From Thiomargarita sp. (GTDB taxonomy: Bacteria > Pseudomonadota > Gammaproteobacteria > Beggiatoales > Beggiatoaceae): DNA of 8,158 nt. Where the stretch lies: positions 1 through 8,158 of the forward strand of contig DAOVZS010000093.1 in NCBI GenBank assembly GCA_030635005.1. The letters run 5' to 3'. A model generated the notes under the pieces. It was not told the DNA's origin, searched no databases, and worked only from the letters and a program-made list of their open reading frames with translations. Both the position numbers and the translations under genes were made by a program. This document shows, piece by piece, positions 1 through 5,159 of this stretch. Numbering within the stretch: the first letter of the stretch is position 1; each line of letters begins with the position of its first letter.

Positions 1-517
1 GTTCATCAAGACATAATTCAATAAAATGATTCCCCCCACCTAAGCTCCCTAATTGCTGTGTCCATGTTCTATAAGGGTTTTTCATCATTTTAGCAATGGC
101 AGGATGTGTGGCAATAATCTGCTCTTCAAGCACTTTATTCAAAGCTTTAATTGTTGAATTTTTAGCATAAATTGATTTATGCATGGCAAATCCGACGGGC
201 ACTGCTGCTTCAATCGCCAAACGAACACGTTTCAGATTTTCAGGCAATTTACTGGCATTAATTGATAAACGTGTTGCAGTCATACCGCAGCCAATATCAA
301 CCCCTACGGCTGCAGGAATAATAGCTCCTTTTGTTGGAATCACTGCTCCAACCGTTGTGCCAATCCCTGGATGGACATCAGGCATTGCAGCGATATGGTT
401 ATGAATAAAAGGTAAATTTGCAATATCCTTTAATTGATCAAGGGCTTTAGAAGCGACCTCTTCTGTATAAATCTTTACAGGTACTTTACTTGTGTTTAAT
501 ACCATTTTTATAGGCAT
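1..517 (-). CDS. rtcB: RNA-splicing ligase RtcB, 5' part (3' end beyond window)
   Basis: RtcB joins RNA 2',3'-cyclic phosphate or 3'-phosphate ends to 5'-OH ends in a GTP- and Mn-dependent reaction, and repairs cleaved tRNA and rRNA in the cytoplasm. The 172 visible residues are the first two fifths of a protein usually about 400-480 residues long. Family signatures are intact: MPDVHPGIGTTVGAVIPTKG (45-64), AAVGVDIGCGM (69-79) with the metal-binding Cys77, and LGSLGGGNHFIE (156-167) with metal-binding His164. I start it at the ATG at 517, because AGGA lies 8 nt upstream. The in-frame ATG at 505 is the alternative. No frameshift is seen. No promoter fits between the strong terminator (541-578) and the start, so expression probably depends on read-through of the leader described separately. 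No rtcR or archease gene is in view. Confidence 0.96.
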   Translation of the reverse strand, partial: MPIKMVLNTSKVPVKIYTEEVASKALDQLKDIANLPFIHNHIAAMPDVHPGIGTTVGAVIPTKGAIIPAAVGVDIGCGMTATRLSINASKLPENLKRVRLAIEAAVPVGFAMHKSIYAKNSTIKALNKVLEEQIIATHPAIAKMMKNPYRTWTQQLGSLGGGNHFIELCLDE

Positions 518-540
518 AATACTTTTCCTATCAATCAGAC

Positions 541-578
541 AAAAAAAAACCCTAATAGACAGTTGTCCATTAGGGTTT
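541..578 (-). terminator. Strong intrinsic terminator 24 nt upstream of rtcB
   Basis: On the minus strand AAACCCTAAT (569-578) pairs perfectly with ATTAGGGTTT (547-556). One mismatch and three more pairs (GAC/GTC) follow, closing an AACT tetraloop at 561-564. The stem runs straight into a T tract (541-549). This is a textbook Rho-independent terminator for leftward transcription. It could end the esterase operon, but it sits so close to rtcB that any transcript reaching rtcB must pass through it. That makes it a likely attenuator. Confidence 0.87.
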
Positions 579-624
579 CTTTTCAAACACGAAAAAAAAA
601 CAGTTCTTTTGGGAAGACAACTAT
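559..624 (-). promoter_or_regulatory. Candidate antiterminator pairing in the rtcB leader
   Basis: In the minus-strand RNA, AUAGUUGUCU (plus coordinates 624-615) is complementary to GGACAACUGU (568-559). This gives eight Watson-Crick pairs plus two G-U pairs, with a perfect seven-base core AGUUGUC/GACAACU. The second element covers the upper left arm and loop of the terminator, so the two structures exclude each other. Complementarity is seen directly; the switching role is inference. The intervening RNA includes a U9 run (592-600) after a weak, mismatched hairpin (602-622). Confidence 0.5.
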
Positions 625-649
625 GCCCTCCAGCCGTATGTTGGAAGGC
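625..649 (-). promoter_or_regulatory. 8-bp hairpin at the leader-ORF stop
   Basis: On the minus strand GCCTTCCA (649-642) pairs with TGGAGGGC (632-625): seven Watson-Crick pairs and one G-U, around a 9-nt loop. The stem begins at the base that ends the leader stop codon, and it is followed immediately by the antiterminator arm. A ribosome stopping or stalling on the leader ORF would be expected to change its folding. There is no T tract directly after it, so it is not itself a terminator. I do not recognise it as a known riboswitch aptamer. Confidence 0.5.
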
Positions 650-678
650 TATAAAAGCGTTTGTTTACCTTGATACAT
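649..678 (-). CDS. Putative 9-residue leader peptide upstream of rtcB
   Basis: An ATG at 678 opens a ten-codon reading frame, MYQGKQTLL then TAG. GGAG (689-686) lies 7 nt upstream, a better-placed ribosome binding site than those of cysS, the HNH gene or the esterase. The frame ends exactly where the 8-bp hairpin begins, which is the usual geometry of a leader peptide in translation-coupled attenuation. The codons are mixed (Tyr, Gln, Gly, Lys, Gln, Thr, Leu, Leu) and not a run for one amino acid, so a single amino-acid sensor is not indicated. After the TAG the frame stays open for 21 more codons. A decayed short gene or a dispersed repeat are therefore alternatives. Confidence 0.42.
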   Translation of the reverse strand: MYQGKQTLL

Positions 679-712
679 GTTTTTTCTCCGTGTTATATGA
701 TGATAAAAATAC

Positions 713-740
713 AGTTTATACTACTTTTCACAATTGTCAA
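713..740 (-). promoter_or_regulatory. Candidate promoter for the rtcB leader
   Basis: A perfect -35 hexamer TTGACA (740-735) lies just after the esterase stop codon. At 16-bp spacing comes TAAACT (718-713), a 4 of 6 match to the -10 box; TATAAA (720-715) is a better hexamer but only 14 bp away. The -35 overlaps an imperfect palindrome built on ACAATTGT (730-737). Transcription would begin near 706, about 28 nt before the leader ATG. Confidence 0.42.
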
Positions 741-742
741 GA

Positions 743-1405
743 TTAATGTAACATTAAGGATAACCATTGACTAATATCCGCAATTTCTTCAGGGCATACA
801 CTATGTTGCATGGGATAAGTCTGCCATTCAACCTGATAATCCAGTGTTTTAAGGGCACTGTGACTGCGTTCTGCACGTTTTAATGAAATAACAGGATCAG
901 AATCGCCATGAGCCATGAAAATAGACGTGTGATTATTTGCCTCATGTCTTTCCTTATCTAGCGTCTCTGCTAAGGGTAAATAGCTAGATAAAGCCATGAT
1001 ACCCGCAAGTTTAAGGGGATACCGTAACCCCGTATGCAAAGCGATTACACCGCCTTGTGAAAATCCTGCTAAAACAATACGTTGTGTGTCAATACCCCGT
1101 TCAATTTCTTGGGTAATATACTCACAAAGCATTTGTTCGGAATCATAAATGCCTTGCGCATCTTGCTGAGCAGGTAAATCTATACTCAAAATATCATACC
1201 AAGCTGGCATCACCACGCCACCATTAATGGTAATCGGACGATGCGGGGCATGGGGAAATATAAAACGCGTATGACACGTGATCCGACTGGAAATTTGTGG
1301 CACAATCGGTTCAAAATCATGTCCAGACGCCCCTAAACCATGTAACCAAATAATCGTAGAAGTCGCCGTTTCAGGAGGTTCTATAATAATAGAATTGTTA
1401 TTCAT
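743..1405 (-). CDS. Carboxylesterase / phospholipase family alpha/beta hydrolase
   Basis: This 220-residue protein belongs to the Abhydrolase_2 family (EstB / YpfH / acyl-protein thioesterase-like), cytoplasmic serine hydrolases acting on short acyl esters. The oxyanion-hole motif LHGLGASGHDF is at 21-31. The nucleophile elbow GFSQG (114-118) carries Ser116, the acid is probably Asp170 in HGDSDPV, and the base is His201 in MQHSV, so the triad is complete. There is no signal peptide. Length matches the family's usual 215-225 residues. The start ATG overlaps the TGA of the upstream HNH gene by 4 nt (ATGA), with no Shine-Dalgarno sequence, so translation is probably coupled. Physiological substrate cannot be told from sequence. 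A role in lysophospholipid or xenobiotic ester hydrolysis is only family knowledge. Confidence 0.93.
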   Translation of the reverse strand: MNNNSIIIEPPETATSTIIWLHGLGASGHDFEPIVPQISSRITCHTRFIFPHAPHRPITINGGVVMPAWYDILSIDLPAQQDAQGIYDSEQMLCEYITQEIERGIDTQRIVLAGFSQGGVIALHTGLRYPLKLAGIMALSSYLPLAETLDKERHEANNHTSIFMAHGDSDPVISLKRAERSHSALKTLDYQVEWQTYPMQHSVCPEEIADISQWLSLMLH

Positions 1406-2004
1406 TGTTTTTTATTATCGTGAGTCACTATATAATGATTGCCGTTGCCTTTGTTTTTTTCAAGTAGAATAATTTTTTCTTCTTGCGCTTGAAGCAAAAA
1501 CTTATTAAATTGATTAAAACCATACTCAGATTCTTTAAATTTTGGGTTTAAGGCCAACATTTTTTGCTTGAGTTGAGAGCTTGTCACTTCATTTTCAAAT
1601 GATTTTACTGCAGTTACTAATAACTTGTACGCATTTGAAATCACAGTCTTCGCGTTTTTTTTGACCGTTTTCGCAGTTTTTTTGACCGTTTTTGCAGTTT
1701 TTTTGACCGTTTTCGCAGTTTTAACAGTTTTGACGATTTTAGCGGGTTCTCTGGGAAATATCTTAGTACATAAAAATTTTGAACCACAAATCTGTTTCAT
1801 CACCGTCATTTTATGTTTGGGAGAATAATCTCTAAAAGCATGATTTGCATATGTGCAACAGACTACCAAATTATCTATATTGTCGCTGCCCCCTTTAGAT
1901 TGGGGGATAACATGCTCAATACTCGCTTCCTTGAGATCCAATATCGCATCACAATAAAAACATTTTCCACCTTGATTAAAGAGCAAAGTATTTAGTTTTT
2001 TCAT
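1402..2004 (-). CDS. HNH endonuclease-like protein with Lys/Thr repeat linker and C-terminal OST-HTH (LOTUS)-like domain
   Basis: The protein has 200 residues in three parts. Residues 12-60 form an HNH/McrA-type fold: CFYC zinc knuckle (Cys15, Cys18), IEHVIPQSKGGSDNIDNL (29-46) with catalytic His31 and Asn45, then Cys50 and Asn54. Residue 53 is Ala where the family usually has the last zinc Cys (CxxCN). Residues 88-120 are a low-complexity basic linker of AKTVKKT heptads. Residues 124-192 resemble an OST-HTH/LOTUS RNA-binding domain: a helical start, SSQLKQKMLALNPKF, then EYGFNQFNKFLLQA and a final beta-like IILLEK. The domain call rests on pattern recognition. The expected activity is metal-dependent nucleic-acid cleavage, perhaps steered to RNA or structured nucleic acid by the C-terminal domain. 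No Shine-Dalgarno sequence precedes the ATG. The gene lies 42 bp after cysS and is coupled to the esterase by ATGA. It could be a stand-alone nuclease or a conflict-system effector. Confidence 0.85.
   Translation of the reverse strand: MKKLNTLLFNQGGKCFYCDAILDLKEASIEHVIPQSKGGSDNIDNLVVCCTYANHAFRDYSPKHKMTVMKQICGSKFLCTKIFPREPAKIVKTVKTAKTVKKTAKTVKKTAKTVKKNAKTVISNAYKLLVTAVKSFENEVTSSQLKQKMLALNPKFKESEYGFNQFNKFLLQAQEEKIILLEKNKGNGNHYIVTHDNKKQ
1652..1735 (-). repeat. 21-bp in-frame tandem repeat inside the HNH gene
   Basis: Three near-identical 21-bp units (1652-1672, 1673-1693, 1694-1714) differ at two or three bases in all, and are followed by a degenerate fourth unit to 1735. Each encodes seven residues of the AKTVKKT type. 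Because the unit is a multiple of three, copy-number change by slippage would keep the frame and lengthen or shorten the basic linker. Confidence 0.88.
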
Positions 2005-2046
2005 CGTATTTTTTTTGTTATTTAAAAATAAAGCTGTTTTGAAAGC

Positions 2047-3396
2047 TTACCTTTTACGCCAAATGGTGCCCTCTTTACCATCCTCAAGTATTACCCCAAG
2101 TTCTTGTAAACGATCACGAATCCTATCGGCTTCTGCCCAATCCCGCTGTTTTCTGGCTGCTAAGCGTTCTGCAATCAGTTGTTCAATTTCAGACACATCA
2201 TCGGTGCCGTGTAAAAAAGTATCAGGATCAGCTTGTAATAATCCTAAAATTCCACCTAAATGATGTAATTCTGCCCCAAATTCTGCAGGCGTCTCATTTT
2301 TATTGATTTCTTTGGCTAATTCAAATAAAACGGATAAGGCTTCAGGTGTATTAAAATCATCCGCCATTGCTGCATGAAAACGTTGGCTATACTGCCCTTT
2401 CTGATATGATATCTGAGGCAATCCACGTAATGCCGTATATAAACGTGTTAATGCTTGTTTGGCTGCATCCAACTCCTGATCAGAATAATTTAAAGGGCTG
2501 CGATAGTGACTGGTTAAAATAAAATAACGAATCACTTCGGGATCATATCGTTTTAAGACATCACGTACGGTGAAAAAATTACCTAAGGATTTAGACATTT
2601 TTTCATTATTCACACGTACAAAACCATTGTGCATCCATACATTGACAAACGGTTCTCCTGTCGCCCCTTCAGATTGTGCAATTTCATTTTCATGATGTGG
2701 AAATTGCAAATCCATACCGCCTCCGTGTATATCAAAATGATTACCCAAACAATGTGTTGACATGGCAGAGCATTCAATATGCCAACCTGGACGTCCTTTT
2801 CCCCAAGGCGAATCCCAACTGGGTTCTCCCGATTTCGCCATTTTCCATAATACAAAATCTAAAGGATGTTGTTTGCTCTCATCAATTACCACACGCTCTC
2901 CCGCACGTAAATCATCCAGCTGTTTTCCTGACAACTGTCCATAAGCGGCAAAACGTTGAATCGTATAACAAATATCTCCATTACGAGTAGCATACGCATA
3001 ACCTTTTTCTAACAAACGTGCTATCATCGTAATAATTTCAGGCATGGATTCAGTGGCTCGGGGCTCAATATCGGGACGTAATACCCCTAATGCGTCTATA
3101 TCCTCATACATTGCTTGAATAAAACGTGTGGTTAAAGTTTGAATATCTTCACCATTTTCATGAGCACGTTGAATAATTTTGTCATCAATATCGGTGATAT
3201 TACGAACATATGTGACTTCAAATCCTAAATAGCGCAAATAACGCACTACCACATCAAATACCACGATCATTCGGGCATGTCCAACATGACAATGATCATA
3301 GACGGTCATACCACACACATATAAACGCACTTTTCCTGCTTCTATCGGCGTAAAAGGTTCTTTTTGTTTTGTAAGAGAATTGTGAATCGTAAGCAT
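2047..3396 (-). CDS. cysS: Cysteinyl-tRNA synthetase
   Basis: Class I aminoacyl-tRNA synthetase that activates cysteine with ATP and charges tRNA-Cys in the cytoplasm. It has 449 residues (E. coli 461). The zinc site that selects cysteine is intact: Cys28 in YVCGMTVYD, Cys209 in HIECSAM, and His234 and Glu238 in PHHENEIAQSE, the same numbers as in E. coli. The HIGH motif is HVGH (37-40) and the KMSKS loop is 266-270, followed by LGNFFTVRDVL. The C-terminal tRNA-binding region ends in the usual EDGKEGTIWRKR, so the gene is complete. The start at 3396 keeps the normal N-terminus but has no visible Shine-Dalgarno sequence. It begins 30 bp after the unknown 236-residue gene and I see no convincing promoter in the gap, so it may be read from the GTPase operon. 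This should be the cell's essential CysRS unless a second copy exists. Confidence 0.98.
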   Translation of the reverse strand: MLTIHNSLTKQKEPFTPIEAGKVRLYVCGMTVYDHCHVGHARMIVVFDVVVRYLRYLGFEVTYVRNITDIDDKIIQRAHENGEDIQTLTTRFIQAMYEDIDALGVLRPDIEPRATESMPEIITMIARLLEKGYAYATRNGDICYTIQRFAAYGQLSGKQLDDLRAGERVVIDESKQHPLDFVLWKMAKSGEPSWDSPWGKGRPGWHIECSAMSTHCLGNHFDIHGGGMDLQFPHHENEIAQSEGATGEPFVNVWMHNGFVRVNNEKMSKSLGNFFTVRDVLKRYDPEVIRYFILTSHYRSPLNYSDQELDAAKQALTRLYTALRGLPQISYQKGQYSQRFHAAMADDFNTPEALSVLFELAKEINKNETPAEFGAELHHLGGILGLLQADPDTFLHGTDDVSEIEQLIAERLAARKQRDWAEADRIRDRLQELGVILEDGKEGTIWRKR

Positions 3397-3426
3397 GTTA
3401 ATTTTGTATTAATGTTGTATTCAGTA

Positions 3427-4137
3427 TTATTTTTTGCTAAATAGCGATAAACCGCCTTTTTTCAAGTCTATATCAGATTCAACGTCAGAAGATAAGGTCA
3501 ATATAAGACACTGATCAATTTTTTTAACCAGTTTTTTACATTTATCAAGGCTGACTCTGCCAGTAGAAATGAAATAAAAACACTTTTTTGCCTCTGAGGT
3601 AAACTGTGTCAAGTAATGTGCACAGCGTTTCAAATTATCAGCATTTGAATAGACAATCAATTTGTCAGCAGTGATCTTTGCTAATGTGGTATCCGCTTGT
3701 TGAGACATATCAGGTAACTTGATCAGGGAAATCTGTTTTTCTTGAAGTAACATTTCAGCATAATGACTAAAATGTTGTTCATGAGGTATATATGTATTTT
3801 TAGAACACACTAAAAAACGCGCCACTGCTTGACACACTACATTCTGATAGATGCGATCAAATTCTAAATAAAGCGTATTATATATATGTCTATTGGCATG
3901 ATCAATACGTGAACTTTTTAAGTCTCCCATTAATAAACCAATACGTTCTTGTTCAATAATAAGGCAGAATAAAGGTGCATCTCCACTGACATCACGTAAA
4001 ACAAGACGGTGGATGTCATTCATCTGATCAAATAACAGTAAATTTTCTGAGTGTACTAACCATTCATAATCCTGTCCAGGTTTGATATCTCGCGTATGAA
4101 CCGCTGCCCCTTTCAACATTACTTTCTGGATTTTCAT
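3427..4137 (-). CDS. Unrecognised protein encoded with two GTPases
   Basis: I do not recognise this 236-residue family. No signal peptide or membrane segment is visible. The N-terminal half looks beta-rich: WLVHSENLLLFDQ (26-38), RLVLRDVSG (44-52), FCLIIEQERIGLLMGDL (57-73). It then has a distinctive SSRIDHANRHIYNTLYLEFD stretch (75-94), with Arg77, Asp79, Arg83, Asn87 and Thr88 as likely key residues. Residues 155-215 alternate strands and helices (KLIVYSN, CFYFIST, CLILTLS) like a Rossmann or Toprim-type half, but no diagnostic motif is present. The C-terminus is Lys-rich. The start ATG overlaps the TGA of the GTPase gene by 4 nt and has GAGG about 10 nt upstream, so the two are translationally coupled. 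The products are likely partners, perhaps a regulator or effector of the GTPases. That is inferred from context only. Confidence 0.85.
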   Translation of the reverse strand: MKIQKVMLKGAAVHTRDIKPGQDYEWLVHSENLLLFDQMNDIHRLVLRDVSGDAPLFCLIIEQERIGLLMGDLKSSRIDHANRHIYNTLYLEFDRIYQNVVCQAVARFLVCSKNTYIPHEQHFSHYAEMLLQEKQISLIKLPDMSQQADTTLAKITADKLIVYSNADNLKRCAHYLTQFTSEAKKCFYFISTGRVSLDKCKKLVKKIDQCLILTLSSDVESDIDLKKGGLSLFSKK

Positions 4138-5060
4138 GGTGTCTTGACCTCAATCAATGATGGATTTCCATATATTTTAAAGACTTGTGCCCGATCTTCG
4201 GCAAAGTCGATCAAGGATTGTTGAAAAGTCAAATCTGTACTCCAAAGCCAGCGCATTAATTTACTCCACTTTCCACGATTATGATTGTGTTCTTGTAAGG
4301 CAAAAGCCAAGGCATAACGTAAAGGTTGATCAATATGTTCTGGCTTAAACTGCAAATTGGGTTTTCTCACAAAAATCATTCGATGATGATCAACATGGGT
4401 AAATTCCACACATCCCAATGTTTTCACGGGTATTAAAATACCTGCCACATTATCAAGCGTATTTAAGTATTTTAGCAGCATGGCATATTTTGTTTCAAAA
4501 ACATGCTCTAATTTTTTTTTAAGATGTTCCGTTTTAAGCCAAGCTTCACATTTTGTAATCACAAATAAAATAAGATGATTTTGTCCATTACTGAGTGTGG
4601 GTAATAAGTGATCATAAATTTGTTGCGGATCATTTTTGTTTTCTGCCCCTTTGACAAAGGCAGATCCATCAATCACATTAATAATAACAATGGCTTGTGC
4701 CAATTTTTCTTGAAATTCTTCAAAATCCTGTCCTGTTTTGGCACGCAGTACACCACCCGCAATATCACAAAATTCTAAATCAAGTTCTTTTCTACACATA
4801 AAACGAATTTCAAATTGTCGTTCTACAAGTCCAGAAGTCCCCTTTAAAAGAGAACCCGTTGGCGTAAACGTCGGTTGTGCAATGATGCTATTGAGTTTCT
4901 GATAGGCTTCTTGTAGATCCAATTGTGTATCTTTATTTGCTATAAACTCAAAACCAAAATGATTGTCAATTTTTGACAATTCATGGTACATGGTAGCGAG
5001 CAAAGTTGTTTTACCGACACCATCGGGGCCTATCATCAGTATGACGGTTTTATTGGTCAT
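4134..5060 (-). CDS. TRAFAC-class GTPase, DO-GTPase-like
   Basis: This 308-residue P-loop NTPase has a complete set of G motifs. G1/Walker A is GPDGVGKTTLL (11-21). A probable switch I includes Thr66, Thr68 or Thr75. G3 is FCDIAGG (97-103, D99-x-x-G102). G4 is ITKCE (168-172, TKxE in place of TKxD), and a G5-like PVKTLG is at 211-216. The DIAGG switch and short length recall the 'double GTPase' (DO-GTPase) families that Aravind and colleagues described in prokaryotic conflict systems. That assignment is from memory of motif style. The C-terminal 80 residues are helical and Trp-rich (KWSKLMRWLW, 264-273). No membrane segment or signal is seen. AAAGGG lies 10 nt before the ATG, within a repeat hairpin that could mask it. 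It follows the large GTPase gene and is coupled to the 236-residue gene. The relaxed G4 leaves some doubt whether it prefers GTP. Confidence 0.88.
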   Translation of the reverse strand: MTNKTVILMIGPDGVGKTTLLATMYHELSKIDNHFGFEFIANKDTQLDLQEAYQKLNSIIAQPTFTPTGSLLKGTSGLVERQFEIRFMCRKELDLEFCDIAGGVLRAKTGQDFEEFQEKLAQAIVIINVIDGSAFVKGAENKNDPQQIYDHLLPTLSNGQNHLILFVITKCEAWLKTEHLKKKLEHVFETKYAMLLKYLNTLDNVAGILIPVKTLGCVEFTHVDHHRMIFVRKPNLQFKPEHIDQPLRYALAFALQEHNHNRGKWSKLMRWLWSTDLTFQQSLIDFAEDRAQVFKIYGNPSLIEVKTP

Positions 5061-5069
5061 TGTTATTGA

Positions 5070-5122
5070 GCCCTTTCACCTAGGGCGTTGCCCCAGGCTG
5101 ATATATGTCGCCCTTTCAGGGC
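5070..5122. repeat. REP-like palindromic cluster between the two GTPase genes
   Basis: This short GC-rich island stands out from its AT-rich surroundings. CCTAGGGC/GCCCCAGG (5079-5097) makes a hairpin with seven of eight pairs and a 3-nt loop. GCCCT/AGGGC (5110-5122) makes a perfect 5-bp stem with a 3-nt loop. The direct repeat GCCCTTTCA occurs at 5070-5078 and 5110-5118, and the first copy can pair with 5082-5086 as an alternative stem. There is no T tract, so it is not a classical terminator. The layout resembles REP or RAYT-mobilised palindromes; no transposase is in the window. It may stabilise the upstream mRNA end or lower expression of the downstream gene. Confidence 0.72.
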
Positions 5123-5159
5123 TTGTATCCATTACTAGGGTTGATGTATGTAACATGAG

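Noticed and set aside
183..404. Plus-strand ORF of 73 codons
   Set aside because: Fully antisense to the strongly conserved RtcB core, which explains every base of it.
602..622. Hairpin followed by a T9 tract on the minus strand, possibly a second intrinsic terminator
   Set aside because: In the minus-strand RNA the stem AGUU...AACU has two internal mismatches and no GC-rich core. I treat this segment as part of the antiterminator arm, not as a separate terminator.
585..710. Known riboswitch class in the rtcB leader (c-di-GMP, guanidine, fluoride, preQ1 and 6S-like RNAs were considered)
   Set aside because: An ACGG sequence occurs in one hairpin loop, as in guanidine-II, but the loop is too large and the second hairpin is missing. 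No other class consensus is visible.
492..746. Plus-strand ORF of 84 codons covering the intergenic region
   Set aside because: It runs through the terminator and leader hairpins and into rtcB on the opposite strand, with low-complexity Lys and Phe runs from A and T tracts. The minus-strand regulatory reading explains the region better.
1625..1828. Plus-strand ORF of 67 codons that looks like a hydrophobic membrane protein (repeated TVFAVFL)
   Set aside because: It is the antisense of the Lys/Thr tandem repeat in the HNH gene. Its hydrophobicity is a by-product of complementing AAA/ACA codons, and it has no homologous look outside the repeat.
2010..2046. Terminator between cysS and the HNH gene (AAGCT/AGCTT with T-rich tail)
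   Set aside because: The stem is only 5 bp with an 8-nt loop and a broken T run, too weak to call.
5070..5122. CRISPR-like or attachment-site interpretation of the palindromes
   Set aside because: There are only two short copies of the core repeat, no regular spacers, no integrase and no flanking direct repeats.
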